Source: Dimorphilus gyrociliatus
Taxonomy: Eukaryota; Annelida; Polychaeta; Dinophilidae
Length of the DNA: 64,000 bases
Assembly: GCA_904063045.1 (NCBI GenBank)
Contig: CAJFCJ010000038.1
Coordinates: forward strand, 38,315 to 102,314
Direction of reading: 5' to 3'
Shown: in pieces, positions 1 to 10,280 of the stretch
Position numbering within the stretch: position 1 is the stretch's first letter
Layout of the letters: each line of letters begins with the position of its first letter
Position numbers and translations under genes: made by a program
The notes under the pieces: generated by a model
The model's input: the letters and a program-made list of their open reading frames with translations, nothing else
Databases searched by the model: none
What the model was told of the DNA's origin: nothing

Positions 1-360
1 CAAAAGCAATTTAGATTTGGAAAAATATCAAGAAATTCTTGATAAATCTTTCCTAGAAAATTACAATAGGAACAAGTATTTATGCAGGATGATACTTTAA
101 GGTATCTAGATGAAAACAAGATAAGGCACTTGCAAGACTGGCCAGCCCAGAGTCCTGACCTAAATCCTATTGAAAATTTATGGTCATACCTAAAAGGAAG
201 GGTTGGTAAACACATGTGTACAAATGTAGATGATCTATGGAGGGTAACACAGCAAGATTTTGACAATATTCCAACTGGATATGTTGAAAAATTGTTTAAT
301 AGTTTTAGAAAGAGGCTACAGCTGTGTTTTTTCAATAAGGGTGGTCATACCAAGTATTAA
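1..360 (+). pseudogene. Tc1/mariner transposase C-terminal relic, cut by the window edge
   Basis: The reading frame from 82 carries the hallmark DDE end of Tc1-like transposases: 'MQDD', then 'DWPAQSPDLNPIENLW' and a basic C-terminal tail. Upstream, frame 2 (bases 2-78) reads a matching more N-terminal stretch ('LDLEKYQEIL'), so a frameshift lies near 75-82. The segment that normally follows 'MQDN' (the 'APxHTS' region) is missing, so a short deletion removed part of the catalytic core. Tc1 transposases cut and paste DNA at TA sites; this copy cannot be active. The rest lies outside the window. Confidence 0.85.
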
Positions 361-584
361 AAAGGTTTCAAAGTATTATTACTATATTATCCTTACCAAC
401 TAAGTAACAATTTACAGTTGAATTTCAATGACAAAACTCTATTACTATAAGTTAATTATTATATATTTTTATGTAAATATCAATTTTGCAGGTAAAACAC
501 TTGCTTCTTTTAGTATTAAATGTTCCATATTAAGAATATTGTTTAGATGACAAATATAGGATGAATGTGAACATTATGTTTGTT

Positions 585-830
585 TAGAATCCTGCCAAAG
601 TTTTAATGCTTGCTTACACAATAAAGGCTGGTACGATAATGGAATTTGCAAATGTCAACATCCGTGCAATAGTAGAATATGCAATTCAGATTAATTACTA
701 TTTCTTTTTGAATATTTATAGCTTCCATTAATGAAGATGATAAAAATGAAAACTGGTATGTGTTAAGAAATTATGAGAAAACAAAATATAAAAGATTCAA
801 TTGCTCTTGTATTTTTCAAATCAGGTATTC
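585..830 (+). other. Possible cysteine-rich exon relics
   Basis: Two short open stretches with splice-like edges: about 589-693 reads a small cysteine-rich module ('NGICKCQHPCNSRICNS'), and about 722-825 reads a second one ending in 'RFNCSCIF' before GT. They resemble EGF-like exons of a secreted protein, but no initiation codon, signal peptide or flanking exon was found. This is weak evidence; the rest of 361-875 shows nothing recognisable. Confidence 0.2.
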
Positions 831-875
831 ATATAATAAATATATATTGACTAAAATGATCTTTAGATTGGTGAG

Positions 876-2798
876 TTAGAATTTTAGTATTTTTGATGGA
901 AATTGATATTTTACTTTTTTCTGATTGGCTTTAGTCATTTGACACTTGGTAAAGTCAATCTTTAGTAATGTATTTATAGACCCTTCTAGACCTCTACATA
1001 TAGCTTTCCATCCTCTCTTTATATTTGTATTATCTGACAGGAGAACCTTTGTTATTTGTGAACAATTCTGTAATAAATTTCCAATAATTTCACATATAGA
1101 ATCATCTACATTGCAAGCTTGAAAGCCAATAATTTTTAAAGCATGAGATGACCTTTCTAGACCTTCACATATTTTAAAAATTCCATTTTTACCATTATAA
1201 TTCCAGCCAATATGCAACTCTTCAATATTTTGACAATCCATTAAAAATTCTCCTATACAAATAAACATTTTCTCATCTAATTGACAATCTTCAAAACATA
1301 AAATCTTGAGTGTTGCAGATGAATTTCTAACTGCATTACATATTTCAAATATTTCACTTTCATTCCATTCATTGACCTCAAAGAATATAGCTTCTAGTTT
1401 GATACATAGTTTTAATAGGTCCACAAGATTCCTACAATAATTAGAATCAATATTACCATTAGCAATATCTAAAATCGTTAATGATAATGATGATTTTTGA
1501 AGTGTTTTAAAAATACTGTCCAATTCCAAATCTTGATTATAACTAAGGTATATTCTTTCAATATTTTGACATTTTTTCAATAAATTTACCAAACAATTTC
1601 TAACATTTTCATTTAAATTACATTTTTCTATGTCAATAATCTGTAAAGTTTTGCATGATTTTTCCAATCCTTCACATATTTTTTTAAATCCATTTCCCAT
1701 GTTACAATTTTCCTTTAGATAAATATTTTGAATTTGACAACATTTTGCCAATAAATTGCCAATATGTACACACATGTTTTCAGTTAGACAACATCCTTCA
1801 AGGTCAATCTCTTTTAATGTAGTTGAAGAATATTCAAGACCTTTTACAATACTCAATAGACCATCTTCTCTAATATCAGGGTTTCCTTGTAGACAGAGTT
1901 CTTCTACCGTACAAGAGCTTTTTAAAAGATTCCCCAAGGCAATAGCCATATTTTCATTCAATTGACAAAAATTTAAATATATATATTTTAAATGTTTACT
2001 AGATTTTAAGAGTCCGTCAAAAATTTCAAGTAAACCATAACCTAACATTCTATTTTTTTCCAGAAATATTCCATTAATTTGTGAACAATTTTCTAATAAA
2101 TTTTTCAAACCATAACAAACACTTTCATCTAAATTGCAGTTTTTTAATGGAATGAATGTTATACTTGAACAAGATATTTGAAGACCTTCACAAATATTTA
2201 ATAATCCCTTACCCATATTTACATTTTCACCAAGATTAATTTTTTCAATTTTTGAACATTTAAATAATAAGTCTCTTATTAAATTACATTTTTTCTCATT
2301 CAAATTACAATTATACAAACTGATCTTTTTCAAAGTATTTGCAGATAGCTCAAGTCCTTTACAAATACTATGTAATCCTTTTCCCATATTCGGATTTCCT
2401 CCAATATAAATTTCTTCAAGTACAGTAAAATTTGACAACATTTTACCAAATTTTTCACAAGTATCTTTATCAAAATTACAACCAGTAATATCAATGTATT
2501 TTAAAGTTTTGGAAGATTGTTGAAGTTCTTTAATAATTATTAATAAATTGCTCTCAATACCTTGACTTTCCGATAGATTAACCTGTTCAATTTTACAGCA
2601 ATGACTAAATAGTTGAGCAATACTTAAGCAATTCTCCTTATCCAAATTATAACCTTGGAAATTAATTGATTTCAAGGTATTAGAAGAATTTTGAAGTACT
2701 TGAAAAATTCTTGTATATCCATTAGGCAATTTTTTCAACTTGATACCCTTACTTTTAGATGCCATTTTGTTTGAGATATCAACACCTATAATTCCCAT
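876..2798 (-). CDS. Leucine-rich repeat protein, RNase-inhibitor-like (640 residues)
   Basis: A single uninterrupted 640-codon frame made almost wholly of about eleven copies of a roughly 57-residue double LRR. The consensus is a 'GL..S..TLK.I.L..CNL.E' half followed by 'C..IG.LL..C..IE.I.L..N..MG'. This is the curved alpha/beta LRR type of ribonuclease inhibitor and NLR C-termini, a protein-binding scaffold. There is no signal peptide, so it is probably cytoplasmic. An in-frame stop sits just upstream of the ATG, so this exon starts here or is spliced from upstream. No NACHT ATPase is attached, although a possible upstream exon lies at 2988-3104. It could be a free LRR protein or the LRR exon of an NLR. 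Its closest relative in the window is 47874-49796. Confidence 0.8.
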   Translation of the reverse strand: MGIIGVDISNKMASKSKGIKLKKLPNGYTRIFQVLQNSSNTLKSINFQGYNLDKENCLSIAQLFSHCCKIEQVNLSESQGIESNLLIIIKELQQSSKTLKYIDITGCNFDKDTCEKFGKMLSNFTVLEEIYIGGNPNMGKGLHSICKGLELSANTLKKISLYNCNLNEKKCNLIRDLLFKCSKIEKINLGENVNMGKGLLNICEGLQISCSSITFIPLKNCNLDESVCYGLKNLLENCSQINGIFLEKNRMLGYGLLEIFDGLLKSSKHLKYIYLNFCQLNENMAIALGNLLKSSCTVEELCLQGNPDIREDGLLSIVKGLEYSSTTLKEIDLEGCCLTENMCVHIGNLLAKCCQIQNIYLKENCNMGNGFKKICEGLEKSCKTLQIIDIEKCNLNENVRNCLVNLLKKCQNIERIYLSYNQDLELDSIFKTLQKSSLSLTILDIANGNIDSNYCRNLVDLLKLCIKLEAIFFEVNEWNESEIFEICNAVRNSSATLKILCFEDCQLDEKMFICIGEFLMDCQNIEELHIGWNYNGKNGIFKICEGLERSSHALKIIGFQACNVDDSICEIIGNLLQNCSQITKVLLSDNTNIKRGWKAICRGLEGSINTLLKIDFTKCQMTKANQKKVKYQFPSKILKF

Positions 2799-2987
2799 TC
2801 GATATTGACTTTTTGTTTAGTAATATTAGGCTTGTAGCTATGAACATGAGTTTAGAATTGTACAATACTAGTAAGGCCAGTTGGATATTGATCTAAAGTT
2901 TATATTGACTACAGAGTAGCAACGATGGATTTATACAAGTGTTATGACAATAAATGATTTTTATAAAAGTTGCAGAAATTAAAATAC

Positions 2988-3104
2988 CATAAGATCATTC
3001 AACATTTTTCTGACGTAAATATCCATTAAATCCTCCATTGAGTCTGATAGAGAAATATTGTCATCTTGACAATCAAATGTAATTGATGTTGTTGTTTTGA
3101 AAAT
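2988..3104 (-). other. Possible upstream exon of the minus-strand LRR gene
   Basis: On the minus strand an open 117-base stretch is bounded by AG at its start and GT at its end. It encodes an acidic peptide including 'DNISLSDSMEDLMDIYVRK'. It lies 190 bases upstream of the LRR frame and could be a preceding exon. No homologue is recognised and the phase match is unproven. The rest of 2800-3380 shows nothing clear. Confidence 0.2.
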
Positions 3105-3399
3105 CTGAATATACAGCATTATCTGTGAGGATATCCTGTTATCCTCTTTACTAATCTAGAATGTAGGCATTGGGAGAAAACGGTCTGGTAGGCTAAAGTT
3201 TACGGTAAGGAAAAGGTGACAGATTTTGCAAAAAATAAAAATAGGTGTATGCCTTAAAACAATTCATCAAGGGGCTGAAAAGAAAATGTGAAGTTTAAAC
3301 AGTTAGAAAAAGAGCGGATTTCATGGCAAATAATCGCACCAAAATAAAAAAAATTCTATAACATCAAACAATCAGCGATAACCTAGATGATGTTTAAAT

Positions 3400-3550
3400 G
3401 GACAGGAAGTACATCTTTCCGCAAAAACATGGTGGTTATAATACTGCAAGAAGAACTAAGAGTCTTTAGGTTGAATGGCATCAATCCTTTTGATTGTTCG
3501 GCAAAGAACCCCAGCCTAAATTGGATTGAGAACAATTTCAATCTGAGGAT
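3400..3550 (+). mobile_element. Degenerate Tc1/mariner transposase fragment
   Basis: The peptide 'LNGINPFDCSAKNPSLNW' followed by 'IENNF' aligns by eye with the Tc1 signature 'GInvldWPAkSPDLNPIENlW'. The DNA retains the same spacing, but the key tryptophan and aspartate are lost. It is a very old relic that reads into the NLR-like frame downstream. Confidence 0.5.
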
Positions 3551-3557
3551 GAACATC

Positions 3558-3601
3558 TTAGGATGTTTTTTTCCCACCCTAGGACGTTTCTTCCCGACCC
3601 C
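3558..3601 (+). repeat. MULE-type terminal repeat fragment
   Basis: Two imperfect units ('GGATGTTTTTTTCCCACCC' then 'GGACGTTTCTTCCCGACCCC') resemble the tandem terminal units of MULE copy 1 ('GTGGACGTTTTCTCC' and 'GTGGATGTTTTCTCC'). A weak inverted partner, 'GGGAGAAAACGGTC', lies near 3173. It may be the end of a lost non-autonomous MULE. Confidence 0.35.
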
Positions 3602-4329
3602 AGATTTTGTTAGTGTAGTAAAAAAGAATAATTTAGGGACCATAAATAAAATGGATATGAACATGGATGATATATACAAATTATGTTTTATTAATCTTTC
3701 AAAAAGTAATATTATACTTGACCCTTCTATGAATAATGAAAAAAACATTGAAAAGTGTATAAATGGATTAATTGACATCATTCCTGCTAAATTAGAGACT
3801 AATGAATTACAACTTTATCATTTATCATTTCAGGAATACTTTTCAGCTAAATATCTAATAAAAGAGTTTGAGAACAAATCTAAACAAATAATTTGGATAT
3901 TGAAAACTTCATTAAATGAGGAGAAAACTTTGAATGAAGTGTTTAAAGAAAACAACAATTTAAGGATATATAATACTTTATATTTTGTTCAACAATATTC
4001 TCAATCAATATTTCAAAGTATTCTACTCTCTTCTCCAATTGCACAACAAATTTTTGATTGTAGTGAAAATGTAGAAAAGTATTTATCCAATGGGTGAGAA
4101 AACAACAAGGAGATTAATTTAAAAAATGAACATTTAAATTATACTATACTTAGCCTATTAATAAAATTCAGAGGAAATCAAAATGTACTAAAATAAAAAC
4201 ATTAATATTAGAAAATCTTACTGATATACGTCTATATCTAGAGTTTTGTGGAATGGATTTAAGGTGATATGTGATAAACTCAAATCCCTTAAATATTTAT
4301 TATGTTAGATAATAAATTTTGATTTGCTC

Positions 4330-4600
4330 CATGAGTGCGTTCTTTGCTCCTCTTTATAAATGATTTTCCTTGATGACAATTTTTTGCAAGACATCTATAC
4401 TTTTGACCAGTTGTCTTCCAACCCTAATTACTTGAAAGTTATTATTCACAATTTCTTGGAATATGTCAATGATCCCATTCTCGGTTATTTTAGTATCATT
4501 TGCATTTGAATATGTTAGACCATCTTCATCCATGTTAACTTCATTTTCAGCATTATCCGTTGCATCTCTCTCTTCTATTTTGTATTATCTAGTCCTGTCA
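4330..4600 (-). other. Possible relic of a MULE N-terminal region
   Basis: The minus strand reads an acidic stretch and then 'NNFQVIRVGRQLVKSIDVL'. This resembles the start of the FLYWCH module in the MULEs of this window ('SDFEIVKGGSRKGHDILL' in copy 3), after a similar acidic leader. A stop follows and no zinc ligands are visible. Weak. Confidence 0.2.
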
Positions 4601-4689
4601 TTTGTAGAAGAGATTGTCTTTCTCAAGATCCAGACAGACTAATTTCCTCAAATCTGAAAGAAAATAATTATATATTTTCAATTGACCAG

Positions 4690-5600
4690 ATGAATTAAAT
4701 ATTCTTGTGGATGATATATTTTTCATAAAGAAGCTCATTACATTGAAAATTTGCCAAATTTTCTTTTTTGTCTTCCATAAACTGTAAGTTTGAATTTTTT
4801 ACATTTTATGGCCATATTTGAAAGTATGGAGATTGGAAATGTAAAATTTAATATTTGAAAAGCAGTGAATAAGTTTGAAGTATCATATGATTGCAATCTA
4901 ACCAATATGAAGAGCATTGAAAATTTAATTACTTTTTTAACATTTATTCCTATCCATTTATCATAATTCCATGACTAGGAGCTAGTCTATATTTCTATTT
5001 TTTAAATTATTAATTGAAAACTCAATTGGGTAAGAAAACATTCTTATTGACTTGTGTATATCAAATATATTTATTCTACTTTCATTCAGCCTGAAAAACT
5101 GGTCTCGCTTCTTCTTTTTGCCATTGAAACCTTCACAGTGTTACTTGGTAAATTGACTTTGTTTCTATTTGTGTAATGATAAGTATTTATTAAAAGCTAT
5201 TTAAAACTGGATTAGAGTTTTTTCTATCAAGGTAGCCATAACTTTTAAAAGATGCACTTTTTTTGAAAATATAGCAAGATATTGAGCTCATGGTTCAATA
5301 AATTTTGAAAATATATTCTATAATTAGCAAAAACACTATTTTAGATTTGAAAAACCACAACAATTTTAATAAAGGAAAGACAAATAACATACTGAAAACT
5401 AGTATATAAAAAAAAGAAAACTGGTATACTTTTTGCAATTGTTAATTTTTATTTTTATAGTTGATATTTATATTCTTTTTATTTAGGTTATGAGTATTTT
5501 TCATAGTACTATTGACGTTTTCCATGACCCCCCTATTTTTACCATTTTTATCCTTGTGCTGAATTCTTATATTGTATTAAATTATAAGAGAAATTCAGAA
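4690..5600. other. No gene recognised
   Basis: A very A+T-rich stretch with dense stops in all frames. I see no coding, repeat or RNA signal I can support. Confidence 0.5.
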
Positions 5601-5606
5601 ATTTCA

Positions 5607-5939
5607 TCAAGATATCACACACATTCTGGATTGTTTTTTATGAAATTCTTTTACGGCCTTCTGCATTTGTCTTAATTCGTTGTCATACTTCTCCAACAGT
5701 TTCTCATCTTCTCTATCTGAAGCTTTTCTTTTTTCATTAATTATTTTCATTAGCTCTTGATGTGATTTTTTCAAACTATCCAACTGTTTTTGATAACCAT
5801 AATTCATTAATTTATCATGCATTTCTATAGCTGCGATTTCGTTTTGACACATAGCAACAAGTTCAATTTCTCGTCTAACTATTTGATTTTCCCTTTCCTT
5901 GATTTCCATCATTTCCTTCATTAGAAAACTCTCAGACAT
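5607..5939 (-). CDS. Short coiled-coil protein ending in a CaaX-type motif
   Basis: The frame encodes 110 residues, almost entirely charged helix with heptad-like spacing (from 'MKEMMEIKERENQIVRREIE' to 'DNELRQMQKAVKEF'), then basic residues and the C-terminal tetrapeptide CVIS. Cysteine, two aliphatic residues and serine at the very end is a classic farnesylation (CaaX) motif, so the product may attach to membranes. No catalytic domain is present. It may be the last exon of a larger protein. The TRIM-like gene 2.2 kb away also ends in a coiled coil plus CaaX motif (CTMQ), which suggests relatedness or shared targeting. Family not recognised. Confidence 0.5.
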   Translation of the reverse strand: MSESFLMKEMMEIKERENQIVRREIELVAMCQNEIAAIEMHDKLMNYGYQKQLDSLKKSHQELMKIINEKRKASDREDEKLLEKYDNELRQMQKAVKEFHKKQSRMCVIS

Positions 5940-6960
5940 TTTAATTCTTTTGGTCTAATACCACTCCACAGAGATTGAGAAATAATCTTTCATTCAGGCA
6001 GTGTTTCGTTACGAACCTATGTAATTCTATTCAATTATTATTTTATTCTTCCTATATAACTAAATGTTTTATATCTCGATTCTCCAAAAGGTATGACTCA
6101 CACATTTGTTCGTGTATATAGTTACTGTTTGAGTATTACTCATTGGTAAAATGGTGGAAGAAATGTTTTGAACTATACAATTACTAGAATCTTCTTTATC
6201 AGAGTGATAATCAAGGTAGATATATTGAAAATATATTGATTTATTTCAGGAATATTTAAAAAAATACAATAATGATGGATTGCAGGTGGTTAAAAACAGG
6301 AAAGATGTTTTTTTAGAAGGTGCAGATGGCACTGTATTAACCATAGTAGGATGGTTGTAGTTGAAAAATAGAACCTACTCACCACAGGCACTAAAGTAAA
6401 CAGTTCTGAGAGGAGTTCTTGCCCAAGAAGAGAAAAAATGATCCTTTGCTGACATTGTTGAATCAATTCCCATTTTATTTGCATAGATAATATGTTTGTC
6501 ATGCTGGGTAAGTGTATCCTGGATGAAATCCAAAACTTGAAGGAACTATTGATTTTTTTCCCAACATCTTCCCTTATTCCAAGTTGTAGTAACTCTGTTA
6601 GTCCTTTTATCAGACTGGGATAGGTCTACTTTCATCCTAATGGCAGACATGTATAAACATTGTGTATTGTGTGTACAATACTGCTGATTAGTAAATCAAA
6701 TCTTAACTTTGATTTAAAGCATAATTCCTATTTAATTCAACTGCTTCTAGTTTAAATTCATAAATTTAAAGATTAATAAACAGTAATATCAATGCTAGGT
6801 TGCAAATAGCGCTATTCTGTAGATAATTTAATGGAATATATTGCTGCGCACTGTATATGCCAGTGTATTAAAATGCAATTAGAACTAATAATAATAAAAT
6901 GTGGAGGGATTCCATAATCGATTGAATGAGAACTAAAGACCAAATTCCTCATTCTATTAC
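5940..6960. other. No gene recognised apart from the 85-base repeat
   Basis: Upstream of the small coiled-coil gene. Apart from the repeat at 6321-6405 I see only A+T-rich sequence without long frames. Confidence 0.45.
6321..6405 (+). repeat. Copy of an 85-base repeat also found inverted at 8979-9061
   Basis: The segment beginning 'TGCAGATGGCACTGTATTAA' recurs in reverse complement at 8979-9061, with a few mismatches, immediately upstream of the TRIM-like gene. No coding meaning was seen. It is probably a small transposon fragment or a duplicated gene-flank. Confidence 0.6.
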
Positions 6961-6964
6961 TAAA

Positions 6965-7192
6965 TAGATTATTGATGTTAGAGCCTGTAGATTAGATGAA
7001 GAACAATGCACAAAGTTATTAAGTCTTCTGAAAAAATGTTCAAAAATTGAAATGATAAATTTATCAGATAATTTTTTAGTGGAAATGGAATTTTTGAGAT
7101 TTTTGAAATATGTGAGAAACCACCAAAAATGTTAAAGTTTCTTTATGCGAATGATTCTTGTTTTTCATCAATTGATCAAAATCAAATATAAT
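6965..7192 (+). pseudogene. LRR fragment, frameshifted
   Basis: The frame reads 'ACRLDEEQCTKLLSLLKKC' and 'SKIEMINLSDNF', a clear match to the double-LRR unit of the intact genes. A one-base change near 7075 shifts it into 'GNGIFEIFEICEKPPKMLKF', which is the next LRR half. No start and no continuation were found. It is a decayed single repeat of a lost LRR gene. Confidence 0.6.
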
Positions 7193-7199
7193 TGTCTAT

Positions 7200-8060
7200 C
7201 TGTAGGCCTATTTTATCCCAAACATCCACTTTTGAAATGCAATGCCAGCAGGTTGAAATTTTGAAATCCTATCTTTGTGCACATTTTTATAAACTGAAAT
7301 ATTATGACTAATCCAAAGAAAGAATGCGGCTGCACCTGTACTGGCTTCTTTTACTTGTAAATTTATTGAAGATATTATCTGATTAGCCCTGAGTACAATA
7401 CTAGGGTGCAATTTTAATTTTATACATCTCTGATCCAGTTAAAGAATTCTGTACTGTAAACTTCTGATTGATTTTAGGTTGTCCATCAATTTGTTTGCCT
7501 TTGACAGTTCATTATTTAATGAATAGCAAATTGGTTTTATTGATGCTATCTTTAAAATTGAGTTCAATGCATCATAATCCATATCATCAACTGCTTTTCG
7601 ACGTTTTTAAAATGAATGAAAATTATCTGAAAATCTTAAACTCATTTTTAAAAATAGACTTTGTTTACCAATTGTAATTGGGAACAACTCGGTTATTCGA
7701 TAGAGATGGGAATAATGAAGGTGTGTTTTTGAGTCTTCAATGTAAAGTATTTGTTTTTATAATAAAAGCTGTTGTCATTGGTTACCTATAATAATATTTT
7801 GAGTTAGGAATGGGTTAGGAAATTTTTTAAGCAATTAATCTGTAATTAGGCAAGTTCAAACCAACGGTTAGCAACACTGAAGTACATGAAACAGGGTACG
7901 GTGTTGGGTTAGGGTTAAGTAAAACCACCAAACTATGGTTGTTTTCAACAACATCCCTATTATTTGAATACATTTTTGAATACTAAATATCTGGCATGAA
8001 CATAATTGAATATTTTTTTAACATTGCTTCCAAATGTAATTGTATAATTATTTCAATCTG
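7200..8060. other. No gene recognised
   Basis: Only short chance frames. A small patch of TTAGGG-like sequence at 7903-7918 is too short to be telomeric and resembles the interior of the MITEs at 24.3 and 26.1 kb. Confidence 0.4.
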
Positions 8061-8063
8061 CGT

Positions 8064-8069
8064 TTTATT
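8064..8069 (-). terminator. Candidate polyadenylation signal of the TRIM-like gene
   Basis: AATAAA on the minus strand, about 65 bases past the stop codon of the TRIM-like frame. Confidence 0.45.
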
Positions 8070-8132
8070 TAAACTAGATTCAATTTCAATCAAAGTTTGA
8101 TTTAAACCAGTTTGAACCAAACCAGAAAATAA

Positions 8133-8963
8133 CTATTGCATTGTACAAACACTTGACTTTTCTTTTTCTATTGCTTCTCTTCTCTTCCGCATCTCTGTGA
8201 GAAAATTCTCTTGCTGTTCTCTTTTACTTCTTCTTTTATCCTCCATAGCTTCAGTTGTCTCTAGTAATCTCTGGCTAGCCTGTTCTGCTATCCTGTGTAA
8301 ATGTTGAAAATGTTGTTGTGTCTCCAATTCGCGCGTCATCTGCAGTTCTCTCAATTTATGACCAAGTTTAATGGCTGTCGCAATTTTAAACTGCTGTTTA
8401 CTTTCCTCTATCATAGTTTCTAATTGTTTCCTAAAAACCATTTTCGCCATATCTTGCATTTGTCTACGCTCTTTTCTCCATGATAGTAAGTCTAGATTGT
8501 TTTCTTCATTTTCATCTTCTTCTTTTTCTTCAATTCTGAAAGGAGCCTTTGATATCTTTTTTTTCATTGTTGAAATATTACAAAAAGGATGGCTTTTTTC
8601 AATGCATTCAGAGCAAAGATCTTCTTGTTCATGCTTATTGCAATAAAATATGGCCTCTCTCTTATGGTAAACACAGCTTTTTTTTATGACCATTATATTT
8701 CTTTCATCAAAATAGAATGGCCTTTTTAAATATTCTATTTTCTTTACTTCTATTTGTTTACATGTAGGACAAGTCAATGGATCTGGAAGTCCAACCAAAC
8801 AATCCTTGCAAAATATATGCCGACATTCAAGCACCCTTGGGTTATTGCTCAACCATGATTCTAGACAAACAGCACATCTGACATCATCCTCCTGAAAAAC
8901 GAGTAGTTCAGATTTCTGATTACTCATATCAATTAGAAAGCAAAAGCAAAGAGCAGCAGTCAC
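8133..8963 (-). CDS. TRIM-like RING/B-box/coiled-coil protein with a C-terminal CaaX motif
   Basis: 276 codons. A C3HC4 RING finger spans residues 30-68 (C30, C33, C47, H49, C52, C55, C65, C68; 'CAVCLESW', 'CRHIFCKDC', 'CPTC'). A B-box-type zinc finger spans about 97-128 ('CVYHKREAIFYCNKH', then 'CSECIEKSH'). A long charged coiled coil fills 150-270. This order is the tripartite core of TRIM-family E3 ubiquitin ligases. There is no SPRY, NHL or other C-terminal domain; instead the protein ends in CTMQ, a CaaX prenylation motif, which would place the ligase on membranes. The second methionine (8927) is the more likely start, because RING proteins usually begin shortly before the finger. A copy of the 85-base repeat lies just upstream. 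Confidence 0.8.
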   Translation of the reverse strand: MTAALCFCFLIDMSNQKSELLVFQEDDVRCAVCLESWLSNNPRVLECRHIFCKDCLVGLPDPLTCPTCKQIEVKKIEYLKRPFYFDERNIMVIKKSCVYHKREAIFYCNKHEQEDLCSECIEKSHPFCNISTMKKKISKAPFRIEEKEEDENEENNLDLLSWRKERRQMQDMAKMVFRKQLETMIEESKQQFKIATAIKLGHKLRELQMTRELETQQHFQHLHRIAEQASQRLLETTEAMEDKRRSKREQQENFLTEMRKRREAIEKEKSSVCTMQ

Positions 8964-8978
8964 TCAAATTATCTGTTT

Positions 8979-9061
8979 CTGTTTGCTTTAGTGCCCATGG
9001 TGAGTTGGTTCTATTTTTCCATTATAACCATCTCACTATGGTTAATACAGTGCCATCTGCA
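8979..9061 (-). repeat. Inverted partner of the 85-base repeat at 6321-6405
   Basis: Reverse complement of 6321-6405 with a few differences. It lies within 20 bases of the first ATG of the TRIM-like gene and so overlaps its 5' leader or promoter. Confidence 0.6.
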
Positions 9062-9540
9062 CAGTACAACACTGGTTGAATACTACTTATCTATTGTAAG
9101 ATACAGCTGACGAATGTATGTGTACAACTACCCCACCCCTTTAAGACGTTTCTCTCAAGTCCTATAGTTGTTATAGATGTGAATGAATTCTCAAAAATTA
9201 TATGAACATCTGCAGCAGGATCAATCATAAATATTAGATATATTAGTAATATATGAGCCCTTGACTCATAAATGTTCATTTCGATTTGGCAAGTTTAATA
9301 GAAATTCTTTCCACTCAAGATTATACTCTCTATCTTTATACTTCATTTCGAATATTTCATTTGGTTTTTTTTTCATTCTTTTGAAAATATATCTGGAATT
9401 TTTAATCAAATCATTTATATAATTGAAATGAAAAGATAAATATAAACTGCAATAATTTGTTCGAAATTGGGAACCATTTGAAAACTAGTCATATTACAGT
9501 TGTCACTATTAAAATTGCAGTAGAATAGATAATTAATTAG

Positions 9541-10280
9541 ATGGTAAAAGAAAATTTGAACTTTGAGCTTCTAAAAAACTATGAATTGTTTTCTACTCAG
9601 AAAGAGTCATATATTCTCATTCAACAGATTTTGTGGAATATCTCAAAAGAGATTAGTCTTTTCTTTTGGTGATGTGCTTGCAAAAATAAGAGTTAATATT
9701 GATGGAAGAAAAAAGATATTACTGCCATCGAATGTGGCTGTAGATTATCATCTTCACAATGTTGGCAGATTTTGAATATTCATGATCTAATCTCAATCAA
9801 AGCACATTTGAAGCGATGGCTAAATTTTTTATGTCATGTCAACAATTAGTTAGGGTTGATTTAAGTGGAAATGAAGAAATTGGATCATCCATTCAAGATA
9901 TATGCAATGGTTTGTTGTACTCTAAAAATATTCTTGAAAAGCTTTACCTAAAAGATTGCAATTTAAATGAGGAATAGTGCCACATTTTGGGTCATTTTTT
10001 AAAAGAGTGTCCTAATATTTCTACCTTGGTGTTAGACAATAACACCAATATGGGTAATGGTTTAAAAACCATTTGCCAGAGTTTAAAACAATCACATGTA
10101 TCACTGTTGATGTTTTTCTCAGAAAATTGCAATCTTAATTCTCAGCAAGGTGAGTGGCTGGATAATTTGAGGAAAGATACCCATAAGACTTTTTGGTTCT
10201 TCATTAATGGTAATAGTAACATTGGTCATAATTTACCAAATGTTTTTAACTTGCCAATACCAATAAAATTACGAAAATAA
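9541..10280 (+). pseudogene. LRR relic with an in-frame stop
   Basis: From about 9790 the frame reads 'QQLVRVDLSGNEEIGSSIQD', 'ICNGLLYSKNILEKLYLKDC' and 'NLNEE', then a TAG at about 9976, and continues in the same frame with 'CHILGHFLKECPNI' and 'NTNMGNGLKTICQSLKQS' to a stop at 10280. These are three consecutive LRR units of the family seen at 876-2798. The TAG stands where that family usually has Q, K or another polar residue. A short possible upstream piece at 9541-9668 reads 'ILIQQILWNISKEISL'. Confidence 0.65.

Larger units (their letters stand above)
3387..4310 (+). pseudogene. NLR-like (NACHT-associated helical region) relic
   Basis: From about 3650 the frame encodes 'MDMNMDDIYKLCFINLSK' and then 'LYHLSFQEYFSAKYLIKEF'. 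The 'HLSFQEYFaAkYL' signature is typical of the winged-helix/superhelical part of NACHT-LRR (NLR) proteins, just before the LRRs. A stop follows at 4095, yet similar coding continues in shifted frames to about 4310 (pieces reading 'ILSLLIKFRGNQNVLK', 'NLTDIRLYLEFCGMDL' and 'CDKLKSLKYL', the last LRR-like), so the copy is broken. The first 60 codons of the same open frame are not NLR. They are a Tc1 relic and a MULE-type terminal repeat, joined by chance. This is the only trace of an NLR core in the window. Confidence 0.5.

Noticed and set aside
9976-9978. In-frame TAG or TAA codons in several LRR, cysteine-rich and ITIH-C frames as a sign of stop-codon reassignment
   Set aside because: The same loci also carry frameshifts and deletions, while the intact genes use TAA and TGA as normal terminators and contain no internal TAA or TAG.
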